NCBI GenBank assembly: GCA_050084985.1
Contig: JBITNC010000001.1
Span: 31,868,001-31,932,000 of the forward strand
DNA length: 64,000 bases
From: Nageia nagi
Taxonomy: Eukaryota > Pinophyta
Reading direction: 5' to 3'
Numbering within the stretch: position 1 is the first letter of the stretch; the number at the start of each line of letters is the position of its first letter. Below, piece after piece: positions 1 through 11,276 of the stretch. Under the pieces are notes generated by a model. That model did no database searches. It was given only the letters and a program-made list of their open reading frames with translations, and was not told where the DNA came from. A program made the translations under genes and the position numbers.

Positions 1-410
1 GATATGCACAAAATAAGTTTTCCTATAACATCACTAAGATTATCATGGGATCATTGACATTCACTACCAAAATACTCATAAAACTTGAATTAGATGTATG
101 AATGTAATTTGAATGTTTGGGTTTTGAATACCTTGATAGAGATCTACAAAAAATGTGGAAAAATACACAAGGCCTAAGAAATATTCAACAAGATGCAATA
201 TGGATTTTGAAAAAAAACCCTAAGATATGTACAAAAAATGTGGAAGGATACACTATCTAAGGGATTGTTTGACAAGATGAATGCTGCAAAATTAGTTTCA
301 TGATCGGTAATGATTTGAACATATATGCAAAATGAGTTTTCAAAAAAATATTTAACATATCTATGGAAAATATGGAAGAATGTACCTACCTTGCCTTTTC
401 TATGAAGCTT

Positions 411-481
411 TTCTTCCTTTACCTCCTCTCCTCCCTCTCCTTCTCTCTCTCCTCACTCTCTTGCTTTCCACTCCTCTCCTT
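411..481. repeat. CT-rich low-complexity tract
   Basis: About 70 bases are almost entirely C and T on the plus strand (tcctctcctccctctcc pattern). No regular unit is maintained, so this is a polypyrimidine tract rather than a clean microsatellite. Confidence 0.7.
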
Positions 482-1354
482 GATCAAATATTACTATAAT
501 TAGGTCTACCACCTCAAAAATAAAATAGTCTACATAAGTTCCCATGGGGGCTTGCTTTTTATTTTTATTTTGTTGAGATGGAGGGGTGGATTTTTCCTAC
601 TACCTTATGATCTATGGTGGAGGCTTAAAACTTACCCATAAAACCTACCACCAAAATGATATATAGTGGTGACTTTTGACTATCTAATCAAAGTTATCTC
701 AAATTGGCCTCTACCAAAGGCCTTTTTTGGTCAAGTGGTATTTATCATAGAGTGCTTTTGGTTTTAAGTTTTATCCACCAGAAGAAGAAACATTACCTAC
801 CTATTTATTGCTATAGAACCTAGCACTAAATGCTTTCCATAAGTAATGTTGGAATGTGACTTTTTGCTATCTAGTTCAACATGACTATATGTCTTCTTAA
901 TTAGATCATCACTTAGGTATCAATAGTTATTCCATCCATAAGTCTCTATTATTTTATATAGGCATTTTTTCTTATAATAATTGAAAAAGATTAATTGGAG
1001 TATCCCCCTAAATAATTCTTCTCTATCAGGGAATAAAAGATGAACTTGAAGGAGATCTAAGACATTCATCTTAAGGTAGATCACCCCCAATTACTATCAT
1101 TCTAGGGATACATGATGGATACCCACTCATGTATTTAAGTCCATATTTAATAATAAACATAGGTTTATTATTATAAACTGAGAAATTAGTTTGATACCTT
1201 ACTACTATTACTAACACTATTAATGGAGTAGGATAGGAATGAATTGGGAGAGACACATGAGAGAAGAAATCTTAATGTAAAGGATGAGAGTAGAACTTGA
1301 AACCTTCTATATGGATGTCTTCCCATCTCACTTCATTGAAATACCCTAATAATA

Positions 1355-1356
<2 letters not shown>

Positions 1357-1412
<56 letters not shown>
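1357..1412. repeat. (GT)28 microsatellite
   Basis: Twenty-eight uninterrupted GT dinucleotides are followed directly by an acatatatat stretch. The absence of interruptions suggests recent slippage. An open frame here that encodes a run of Thr-His on the minus strand is only the translation of this repeat. Confidence 0.97.
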
Positions 1413-1414
<2 letters not shown>

Positions 1415-3199
1415 ATATATATATATTATGAGATGGACATCTGCAGTAGGCTATGACATAGTATGTATGTCTCATACTAGGAATGTAACATGGGACATAG
1501 TTTACGAAAAGGTCAATACATGACCAAATCAACCAATAATCAATACATACATTACTTCACACCAACTTCTAATTCCTTCTTTAAAATAGAAGGAATTAAA
1601 GAAAAAACATTTTGTCTATGAAGAACTCCTTGAAGAATTAGCAAAAGCTCAATCGCAAAGATACATTATGATTTGAATCCTTCCACCTTTTATTCTATAA
1701 TATATAACAAAAGTTTCCATGTGCTAGAGGATTTCAAAAATTGAGTGGATTCCTCTTTTAGACTATGAAGTTAACACAAAATTTAATGGATTACTTCTTT
1801 CACATGAAAATGAAGTCCATGATGGTAATGGATTCATGTCCAGCCAAGCCCATAAAATGGGAAAAATTATGCGAATGGAAACTCAAAAATAGTAATAAAA
1901 ATCTCTTTTAGCATATATCAACTAGAGGGAGAAGGCATAATACTTCACCTTTCATGATAATAATATACCAAAATCATGAAAAGACAAGTCATCACAATTC
2001 TAATGAGTGGAGACAAAATTAACTAAGAAAATACAAGATAAAGTACAATACTATAAGTTATAAAGGTCAAGAAATGAATTTTGGTAAATGGTACAAAAGG
2101 AGAAATGCTTGGGTTGCTACATCATATTCTTTTCTTTCATCTTGATAAAGCAATATTTAGTAATCTAGATAGTTACATCTTTATCATTATTAAGATGAGT
2201 AATATGCATTAGGTCTTGCAGATACTATCTTCTTTGTGAGGATTCACCCTTTTGTATATATAGTTTTTTAAAAGATACACATAAATGCATAGGTTTATAA
2301 CACTTATAATGGCTAAGAGATAGTAGAAATAATCTAAATGGCATCTACTAAAGTTGTTGACAAACTAGTCCTTATGACTCCCCTCTTATGCTGGCCTTTT
2401 CAGTGATGGTGATTAGAAGATTGGTTAAAAAGTTTTGAACTCTAGTAACACTCAAATAGAATGAAATACCCAAGATTAGGAAATACCCAAGCTTATCATG
2501 CTATCAGGAACTTCATCATAGAAATATTCCTGCAATCCTACTAGTCTAAACCATAGGTCAAATTCAACAATTAATCATTTAGGTCAATTTGGAGCTTAAT
2601 TGATAATTTGATAATTATGCCATAAAAAAATGGTAATTATGTGATTTAAAAATAAAATTAAAAAAATTAAATTCAGATAAAGTAAAGTACATATTTAAGA
2701 TTTTCATCCTACTCTGTATATCCTCAATTCAAAAGAATGGAAAAATATTATCCTATTATGACTTTTTTAAACATTTGTAGAAAATAAAAAAATACAATAA
2801 AATACTGTATTGAGCATATAAACTCAAAAATGCTTTTGAGTTAAATATTGCATGTTTCAACACACTTAAAGATAGCATAGAACTTTACAACTCCACAACT
2901 AATTAATCCCTTACAAATAGCCTACAAATTCATAACTCTAGAGTCCATAATTATATGATTTTAAGATACTGGAGTATTAAATAATTTCAAATCAAATAGC
3001 CAACATATTTTGGCAATAAAAATTAATTTTACATGAATAATAATATATGATTTTATTAAAAATAAAATATACATATTCCAAGGTTTGTTCATGATCAAGA
3101 TTCAAAATACATAATCAAAATTTTAATATAAGTCCTCAAGTGCCCTTCTTTTGTGGTGTCTCCTTGTTGTTGTTACTAATGTTGTTGCTTACTCTTATA

Positions 3200-4065
3200 T
3201 GATTCTAGCTTCATGTGTTATCTCAATATCCTCCTCCTCTTCTAAGATGTCAAATATGTCATTTCCAAATTTAGGGAGCCATTCAAAAGAGGGATCAATC
3301 TCATCTAAATTGATATTTTCATGATCAACTCCATCTATTTGTCTATGATTAAGCAAGAGATTGTAATGAACATAGAATAAGTTGTTTAATCATTCTTGAG
3401 ACAACATGTTATGTATTTTAGAATGTATATTCTCAAACAAACTCTAATTATGCTCACATCCACTATAGTTGCAAGGTTGAGCCCAAATTCAAATTTTCAA
3501 TTGTTAGAGCACATGTGTCTTTGCACCAAAAGATTCCCACCATAAATCTGAAAATCAATTTAAAATAGTGATTAAATTAATATTTACTCATATTTTAAAA
3601 AACTTGAAACATTAATAAAAATCTAAATTAATTTTTACTTGGATTTTTAGTTGTACATGATATTATGCACACTGCACTTGAGAGAAGATAACCCTTTGCA
3701 TTCCTAAAAATTTGTAACTCTCTCTACACTTGATCCACTTTTTCCTCATCATGAACCATCCTATCAAGGAAAATATAAATCCCAGTAAGTACTTTATCAT
3801 CAAGTTTAAATGACACATCATAAAAATATTTAGGATTAAGATAATATCTTGTTGCATGAATGGGCTTATGAAATTTTTTTAACCCATCTATGATCAATAA
3901 AATTCCAAAAAGGATGATATTTGTACTCAATTTGTTTATAATGTACTACTATGGACACTTAGCCTTTTCCATTGCCTCATATAAATACCCCATTGGTGAT
4001 TTCTTAGTAGATTCAACAATGCAAAAAAATTTCACCAAGGGTTCAGATACCTTAACATATTAAAA
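3200..4065 (-). pseudogene. hAT transposase, C-terminal half (decayed)
   Basis: This is the 3' part of a BED-finger/DUF659-type hAT transposase read on the minus strand. From about 4060 downward it shows VSEPLVKFF and SPMGYLYEAMEKAK, then KPIHATRYYLNPKYFYDVSF and DRMVHDEEKVDQ. Near 3560-3400 comes the C-terminal dimerisation signature: WWESFGAKTHVL, a broken IWAQPCN, SGCEHN and LFENIHSKIHN. It ends with an acidic tail around 3250. In the family the last block (Dimer_Tnp_hAT) assembles the transposase. Several in-frame stops and frame changes show it is dead. The N-terminal half lies at 13940-15060 on the same strand, with an LTR retrotransposon inserted between the halves. Confidence 0.85.
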
Positions 4066-4083
4066 AAATAAAATTTTAGTTAT

Positions 4084-4088
4084 AAATA
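4084..4088. repeat. Target site duplication AAATA (left)
   Basis: AAATA directly precedes the TG of the left LTR at 4089 and is repeated exactly after the CA of the right LTR (12202-12206). Five bases is the usual duplication length for plant LTR retrotransposons. Confidence 0.9.
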
Positions 4089-5014
4089 TGTTTACAAATA
4101 AAATTGAGCATGCAAATAAATAAGCAGGTAAATATCTACAAACCCAATATATTTGTATTTGAGCTATGGATAGCAATTTATACAAAATAATGAAAGAGAT
4201 AATCAACTGCAGAAATAGAATAAGTATTTTAAGAAATGATAAACTTGAAATTATTTGCAAAACTCAGACTATACAAGATATTAACACATATGTATACATA
4301 GTCAGGCATAAGATGACACCACCTATCAAGATAGAAGTTATATACCCACCTCACGGAGCGTGCTCAAAATGAAGCTATTGATGAAGTCCTGGGATCCAAC
4401 GTTGTTCATAACCTGAACTCACAAAGCTAAAAAGTCACAAAAGAAGGCCTGCAGGTAGTGTTCATCGCACTGGATAGGAATGCTAGTGGTCTTTATTCAT
4501 CCACAGAGGAGCACTGGCGGCCTTTGATAGGCTATAATCCATCTCCAATGAGTCTACACCTCCGCTCAAATCTGAGATAATTGTAGTATGACACTTAGAT
4601 AAGTCTCTCAGTTCTTCAGAATGCTCGCAAGAATGGGATACACAAAATCCAGCTTGATAGGTGGTGTCAAGAGACACCTTACAATATGATTTCCATTATC
4701 AAGACCATACGCGGGATCATGTGTATCCTTGGTTATGGACTTACTATTATATCCCTTATTTATATAGATAATAGATAATACAACCCATGGGTCGGCATGC
4801 ATCTACATAAACAAGGCTAATTCACAACATTCAAGATAACCACACCAATAAACAAGATAATTCATGCAATATTCAAGATAATCATTATAAAGTTCACATT
4901 CAAGACAAACATTGATATTATCACATTAAGACATTAAAGACATATATTTAGACCAAGCATGTTTTCATTAATTTTATTGATTTAAAAACATAAATTCATT
5001 TTTATGTGTTAACA
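4089..5014 (-). repeat. LTR (3' LTR of the minus-strand element)
   Basis: 926 bp, beginning TGTTTACAAAT and ending TGTGTTAACA on the plus strand. It is nearly collinear with 11277-12201, differing by scattered substitutions and a few small indels. A 68-codon frame at 4166-4372 recurs in the other LTR only because the LTRs are copies. Confidence 0.93.
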
Positions 5015-5027
5015 GATGCCCCACTTT
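5015..5027 (-). promoter_or_regulatory. Polypurine tract of the gag/PMD element
   Basis: On the minus strand AAAGTGGGGCATC ends exactly where the LTR begins with TGTTAACA. Purine runs of this kind prime plus-strand DNA synthesis in Ty3/gypsy-type elements, and its position fixes the orientation of the element. Confidence 0.75.
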
Positions 5028-5554
5028 GAATGTGAAATCGACAGAAAACATGAGGTGATCAGAGATTTTGCATTCAAAGTAAAAACAAAATATCATAACA
5101 ATGAAAGATTCTACAGGCATTGATAAACGTTAATCATAAAATAAAATTGTGACAAACATTGCTAATACTAGAGATGGGTTAAGAAAACTTCCTTTGATAT
5201 TACCTTGGGCATGCTTGCCCCTTACATTTTTCTTCTGATATATGAATGCCATAGAAGGTGATAATCTGATATATCTGATAGTCTAATAACCTTGCTGCAA
5301 CACTGATGACTCATGACAATAAACCTGACAACACACATACACAAGATGATGACCTGATAGATGACCTAACCACACATAACGACCTGATGACAAATCGACA
5401 AGACCACATCACAAGACAAGGCATGATGACCATGACAACACACATGACCACACATATAGGGGAGAGCTAAGTTCCACACAACTGTAATGGAAGCTGAGAC
5501 TTCACACCAAGAGGTATGCTACAGTTGCATAAGAACTGAACTCTGCAAGATATA

Positions 5555-5993
5555 TGGGAGCTGAAATTCCGTGCCAAGAGGCATGATAAACTAATAAATT
5601 GGAGCTAAAACTCTATGCCAAGAGGCATGATAAGCTGATAAATGGGAGCTGAAACTCCATGCCAAGAGGCATGATAAGCTGATAAATGGGAGCTAAAACT
5701 CTACACCAAGAGGCATGATGAACTGATAAATGGGAGCTAAAACTCTATGCTAAGAGGCATGATAAGTTGATAAATGGGAGCTGAAACTCTATGCTAAGAG
5801 GCATGATAAACTGATAAATGGGAGCTAAAACTCTACACCAAGAGGCATGATAAGCTGATAAATGGGAGCTGAAACTTCGTAGAAAGAGGCATGATAAGCT
5901 GATAAATGGGAGCTAAAACTCCGTGCTAAGAGGCATGATAAGCTGATAAATGGGAGCTAAAACTCTGCACCAAGAGGCATGATAAGCTAATAA
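5555..5993. repeat. 44-bp tandem repeat, about 10 copies
   Basis: Units of the form gggagctgaaactccatgcc followed by aagaggcatgataagctgat aaat repeat head to tail with small changes (tgaaact or taaaact, ccatgcc or ctacacc). Degenerate relatives extend upstream from about 5460. The array lies between the antisense PMD gene and the polypurine tract. This is the position where Tat-type plant retrotransposons are known to build hypervariable tandem repeats. Confidence 0.9.
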
Positions 5994-6310
5994 TATAGCC
6001 CTACAAACATGAAATTCAAAGTAATATTATCCTGGATATAACATTGATCAAGCACCTATGATGTACCTGTGATACTTGGATGAGCTGATTGACTAGAAAA
6101 AGGAACATGGGTGGTTCTTTCTAGCAGATTTAGAATGTAGGCGGTCTTCAACTAAGATTGTGGGTGGCCCTTTTCTTGAGGATTTATCAAAAACTGTGAA
6201 GATTAGGCTACAATGAATCATCCCTAGATTCCAAATTGATACCTGGTTACCTATCCATGCACACTAAATACCCAAATTGAAACTATCTTGAAGTGTGTGC
6301 CCTAATATTT

Positions 6311-6319
6311 CTATAAAAG
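6311..6319 (+). promoter_or_regulatory. TATA box for the antisense PMD gene
   Basis: CTATAAAAG lies about 150 bases before the proposed start codon at 6465 and faces the PMD gene, away from the LTR promoter. It suggests that the captured gene had its own promoter. No initiator element was assigned. Confidence 0.5.
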
Positions 6320-6464
6320 GGACCCCACCCTTCCTCATTTGGTCACACTATCATTTTTAGGGCTAAGAATATCTTAGAGCTTGGGAGACTGAGTCAGAGA
6401 GTTCTAGTTGGTGATTTTATCGCTAGCACTGGGTGATATTTCCTGTGCTACTGTACTACACACT

Positions 6465-8675
6465 ATGGCCCTACCAATCACACATCGAGATGGACACAAA
6501 GCTACCTTGGTGGCCAATTCTCCTACTGGTCATCAGGTATGTTTTTACTTGCCTTCAAATTTTAGCTACCCTACATATTAATTTTCCAAGTTGCCCCTAA
6601 GGTTTACCTGTTGAATACCTTAGCCCATCATTTTTACTTTTTTATTTCATTTTTCAAAATTCTGGTCATATGGCTATACCATGCTCATCCTTACGAACCT
6701 ATACTTCAAATTTTGTTGACCCCCATGTACGAAAATAGGACCGCTGGTGGTCCTTTCTATCCTAGTTTAGACCATGGGTGGTCTTCTTTACCTGTACTAT
6801 TTTGCTATTTTTGCTTCATATCTAATATTGACTTGCTCTCTATAACTCTTTTCTTGCAAAATCATTCATATCTTATGCAACCATCAAGCAAGAGTGCTAC
6901 TTTTACCACTGCCCAATAGTGGCCACAAACTGACAAGGCCTGGAGTATCTTGGAGTACATTTCTTTCAATTACCTAGTGTTTGTTGATTATGTGTTTCAT
7001 GATCATAATATGCTGATAGCCTTGATGGAAAGGTGGTATCTGAACTCCAACACCTTTCACCTTCTGACTGGTGAGATCATAGTGATGCTAGAGGACATTT
7101 ACAGGATCACCAGACTTCCTATCAGGGGGAGGCTAGTGAACATGGTTCTTGTTCCCAGCCTGGAACAGGCAAAGGTATGGGTTGCATGGCTAACAGGGTT
7201 AGATGAGGTAAATCATAGGAAGAGGGGTGTGTCCCTAATGATACATGTGTTAGAGGATCCTCTAGCATGGGGTGACCTACGGATGAGGCTCTTCATTACC
7301 TACCTTTTGGATGCCATCGTCTACCCAGATAAGAGTAGTGAGACCTTCCTCGTGGGCATGGTTCCTATCATATAGGACATGGTGACACATAGACAGTGGC
7401 ATGCATGGTGCCCTATAATACTGGCATAACTCTATCATGACCTCCATGGCTTCATAGAGGTGGAGAGAGGGGGGCGATAGGTAGCACATTCTATGATATT
7501 GCAGGTGTGGGCATACGACCACATCATCATTTCTAGATCAATGATATTGCCCCTAGACCAACCAGATGATGCACCCACTTGGTAATGGTGGGTGATGATA
7601 GAGGGACCAAGCTTCCCTAACATGGACCTAGAGGGATGGCGAGTGCAATTTGACCTACTACAGGAGGCACAGATATATTGGCATCCCTATCAGGGGATGT
7701 ACCAGAGTGGGAGGAGGACATACAGGAGATGGCATGGGTGAGACACCCTACATACATACAGGCATGTAGGGCACTAGTGGAGTTGTACATGCTAGAGTGA
7801 GTACTCCATCAGTTCAACCTCCAGCAGGGTATACCAAATGACTGTAGGATAGTGGTGCGCTACTATCACAGCAGGCACCTCCCAGAGGACTACGAGCTAG
7901 TACCTAACTAGGACTCAGATTGGGAGTCCCCTAGCAAGGACTCTAACTATGGGCTGATGATGATATATATAGACTTGACCATACAAAGGACTACCTAGAC
8001 TGGTGGAGGGAACATCATCCCCACCACATACGTATTCATGATGCTGACCTAGGTGATGATGTAGGAGAGGATGAGGACACAGGGGATATACAGACCAGAT
8101 GGGACACATCCTACATAGTGGTAGGATGGGGAGGAGAGAGTAGCCTGACATATGCCTACAATGCATCTCAAGATGTAGGTCATGATGATAATGAGGAGAT
8201 GAATCTAGACCAGGATGAGTATGAACCTGAGGATGAGGCAGATACAGATGCAGAGGAGGAAGATGATGATGAGGATGATGATGGTAGCTTATTTTTCTCT
8301 TTTGCTTTCTTTTAATTTCTACGTTCATGATATGTAAAAGACTAACATGATATGTCTATGCTATGTCACAGATGACCAGGACCCTGAGGTCGAGATGGCT
8401 AGGCTACATGGTCAAGTCGGTCAGAAGGATGCAGAGATCAAAGAGCTATAGGGTCATCTACGATTCAGAGGAGGGGACTATACTAACATCTATCAGGACC
8501 TATAGACACTAACAAAGAGATCAAAGCCCTCTATGAGTAGCTTCGCCAGGCTGAGAGATAGATCGATGAGGAGAAGGCACATGTAGAGAAGTACAAGGCA
8601 CAGTGCAAGAGTGGCTCATCTAGTAGGGCTACTAGCTCTAGTGTAGGGGGAGGGGGCTCTAGTAGGAGATTCTAG
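6465..8675 (+). pseudogene. Plant mobile domain (PMD, MAIN-like) gene, antisense to gag, decayed
   Basis: Exon 1 (6465-6536) encodes 24 residues beginning MALPITHRDG and ends at CAG|GTATGT. The main exon starts near 6890 and shows the PMD core: WPQTDKAWSILEYISFNYLV, then LMERWYLNSNTFHLLTGEI and MLEDIYRITRLPIRGRL. This is the PF10536 family pattern also seen in Arabidopsis MAIN/MAIL proteins and in transposon-borne PMD genes. Homology-like reading continues past a stop at 7373 and others near 7427, 7480, 7585, 7798 and 7910. One G is missing near 7694, which shifts the frame, and another frame change lies near 7985. An acidic tail (DEYEPEDEADTDAEEEDDD) precedes an 88-bp intron at 8284-8371 (GT...CACAG). 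The last exon gives a coiled-coil-like segment (ARLHGQVGQKDAEIKEL) and a Gly/Ser-rich end at TAG 8675. Most stops look like CAG or CAA changed to TAG or TAA. The function of transposon-borne PMD proteins is not established. Confidence 0.85.
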
Positions 8676-9199
8676 GTCATTCTATGTGATCTCATCCAGT
8701 TGTATTAAGAATTCCTATAAATAGAAACATTTTGATTATTCATGATATATATATATAAAATACAAATTTTGTTACCTAATTGCTCTTGTATGTGTGCTTG
8801 CGATGGATGAAACTGATGTTCCGTGATTCCTAAAAATGAATGTCAATGACACAACCTACAATTCTGACTTCTCACATTGCAAGGGGAGTTGGAACCTTTG
8901 ATTTTCTCCTATTTTCCACTAAAAGAGGACTGCTAGTGATCCTATTAGCATGAAATATAACATCGACACTCCTATTATGACATCATGAAGCCCCCCAATC
9001 TCTTCGCCATGACATCCGTTAGTGACCTGGACTGACTATTAGCTTCTCTCTCTCTTTTTTTTTGTTAGTTTAGTCATATTAATCTACCAAATGATACCCC
9101 CAAAGAGCCTAGAGCTCCCACTAGTGCTAACCTCGTTCTATCATCCCTCTGACTATCTTTTTGAGATCTTGATTCCCTTTGTCATGTGCCCCTAGGCAA
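8676..9199. other. Spacer between convergent PMD gene and gag
   Basis: About 520 bases between the stop of the plus-strand PMD gene and the 3' end of minus-strand gag. No conserved protease or reverse transcriptase motif was found on either strand, which is why the element is called pol-less. Confidence 0.55.
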
Positions 9200-11254
9200 A
9201 TAGTATTCCGATACCATGCTGTGGCATTGGGTTCTTATATATCCCTAATTTTTTGTTATCTGTGTGCACTGGAGCCTTTCTTTTTTCTTCTAGTTTGTTG
9301 AATGAGATAGCCTTCTTATCTACTAAATCCTAAATAATATCTCTAAATTTTTGACATTCACATGTTTTATGGCCATGACCCTTGTGATATCTACAAAATC
9401 CTCCTGTAGTTCTTGTGTTTCTTTGATTCACGGTGGTAACTGGATCAAACCTCTTTGCACCAATGATTGCAACAACTCATCATGATCTTTGGTAACTTTG
9501 GTATATGCTCTAAGGGTCCTCTATTTGGTGGGTCCCTCTGACTCTTTGGTTGCTGCAACTGTAGCTATCACTTTGGTTGGTATTGGTTTTTCATCTTTCT
9601 TATGCCCCCATAAACTGATTTTCATCAAGTGTCTCTCTTTTTGGATCATGGATAGGATCATTTCTATAAGGGGTTGTTCTAGATAATTGAAAAATTCGAG
9701 CATCACCTCATCCCTTAGTGATTTTATCAACATCTGCTTCAACTCCTTTTCACTTAACTCTATGTATGTCACCACTTTCTTCCAAGCTACCACAAACTCT
9801 TCAAATGATTGGTTCTTCCCTTGTCTCATTCTAGCCAAATCCATGATGGTAGGTTTTTTCTTTATACTGTGCTGATACCGATCCAAGAACTCCTATTTTA
9901 ACTATCCATAGCTGGTGATACTTTGGTCCTTTAGGTCATAAAACCATTTTGAAGCTTCTTCTCCTAGACGAAGCTGAAATAACCTAGCCAACATATCTGC
10001 ATCATGAAGGTGACTACAAGCTACCTCCTCAAAAATTGTGATGTGCATCCTTGGGTCACTTATACCATCATACTTGCTAAATTCAATGTCTTCACCTTCC
10101 CATGTTCTTCTTCTAATTCTTGTGCAAAGAGGATTATTTTCTATTAAGTATTTATTTACTTTTTCATCATGTAACAATGTTAACTTTTTGAGCTGCTCAG
10201 CCATTGCTTAAAGCTATGCCATTCTTTGTTTTGCTATCTCTCTTTGCCTCTGTTTACCTGTGTCATCTTGATCTAACTTCTCTTTTGGAGTTTTACACCC
10301 TTCTATCTCTTCTTCTTTCTCATGGTTTGATGGTCCAGGGGTGAATCTTAAATTTTGTTCCCTCCATTCTTGTACTAGCTACATCTCTAATTCTCTTATG
10401 ATGATCTCTTTTATGCATGATTGTGATTTCTGATAAGATCCTATGTTGATAACCCTTCTTACTTCTACTTCTTTAATCTCTTTTTCTCCATCTGACCAAT
10501 AGGGGTAAGCATCAACCAGTCTCTATGCTATAGGGTCCATTTCAAGCTCTATCTCTGACTCATCATCTAATTCTTCATCAAAATGTACCACTTCCTCTTC
10601 ATCTGAATACTCATTGTTTACTTCTTCCTGTATTATTGTCTCATGATTTCTAAAATATTCAACAAGGTTTAGAGATGACATAGATCCATAAATATTTGAT
10701 TTGATATCCTTAGGAGTGGAAATTCATTGGTTAAAGCATGGCACATAAAATTTCTCATGATCTTCTATAATAGTCAAAGTTGGTTTGATGAAAGATGCTC
10801 TAATGATTGATGTGAGATTGTTTGTAGTTTTGAATTTCCATAGGTAGTGGAAAGAGTATGTTGTGCTAGTGTCTATAGCAAATTTGTAGAACATCCCAAA
10901 ATCTTTCATAAACTGTTGCACTAACCTAAGTTTTTCTTCAGTAAGGTTCCAGCTATTGAATCTATTGGGTCAGTACATGGTTATTGACAAATCCTTTTCA
11001 AACATTTGGTTGATATTTTCTAGGGTTTCACCATTGGAACTATCGTTGTCTTCGAAATCTCCATGATAGGATTCCTCATCCGAAAGTTTATCTTCGATAA
11101 TCCAAGGAGCACTCTCTTTGTTTAGTCTAGCACTTTTCCTAGTTGGCTCTGTTCCTTTCCATGTTTTTCTTTTCCTCGTAGGTGATGATTGAACTAATGA
11201 ATAATAATTTGAAAATTCATCTATAACTTTGTTCATTTTTGAATTAACAAGCAT
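9200..11254 (-). pseudogene. Ty3/gypsy-type gag (minus strand, decayed)
   Basis: The first frame starts with MLVNSKMNKV at 11254, only 22 bases inside the LTR. It encodes a basic segment (SPTRKRKTWKGTEPTRKSAR) followed by acidic stretches. After a stop at about 10970 the frame resumes with VQQFMKDFGMFYKFAIDTS, and by about 10600 it is strongly acidic. The capsid-like core lies at 10204-9521: FSKYDGISDPRMHITIFEE, ARLFQLRLGEEASKWFYDL, EFLDRYQHSIKKKPTIMDL and RMRQGKNQSFEEFVVAWKKV. This is the retrotransposon gag pattern of plant Ty3/gypsy elements. Near 9390, in a shifted frame, is FCRYHKGHGHKTCECQKF, the Cys/His motif usual at the end of Tat/Athila gag. Stops at about 11 sites and at least one frameshift make it a pseudogene. 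No protease follows it. Confidence 0.85.
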
Positions 11255-11258
11255 GTTT

Positions 11259-11276
11259 CATGTTGGGTTCACCAAT
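11259..11276 (-). promoter_or_regulatory. Primer binding site candidate
   Basis: Read on the minus strand, ATTGGTGAACCCAACATG directly follows the LTR end TGTAAACA. It is not the initiator-Met type (TGGTATCAGAGC) used by the other elements in this window. Its form recalls the TTGGCGAC... sites of Tat elements after C-to-T changes, but I could not assign the tRNA. Confidence 0.55.

Larger units (their letters stand above)
1..3190. other. Gene-free AT-rich region
   Basis: No coding region could be recognised on either strand. Short open frames here are rich in stop-flanked low-complexity residues and match no family I know. The stretch holds a pyrimidine-rich tract and a GT microsatellite, listed separately. 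Confidence 0.6.

Noticed and set aside
1272-1532. Minus-strand 86-codon frame with a run of Thr-His
   Set aside because: The run is the translation of the (GT)28 microsatellite and the flanks show no protein signature.
4166-4372. 68-codon frame repeated at 11354-11560
   Set aside because: It lies inside both LTRs of the gag/PMD element and is duplicated with them. There is no sign of a protein.
5555-5993. Possible CRISPR-like array of 44-bp units
   Set aside because: There are no unique spacers. The units are contiguous in an LTR retrotransposon of a eukaryote.
8118-8315. Separate small acidic protein of 65 codons
   Set aside because: Its frame is continuous with the upstream PMD reading frame and ends by reading into the intron at 8284, so it is the acidic tail of the PMD gene.
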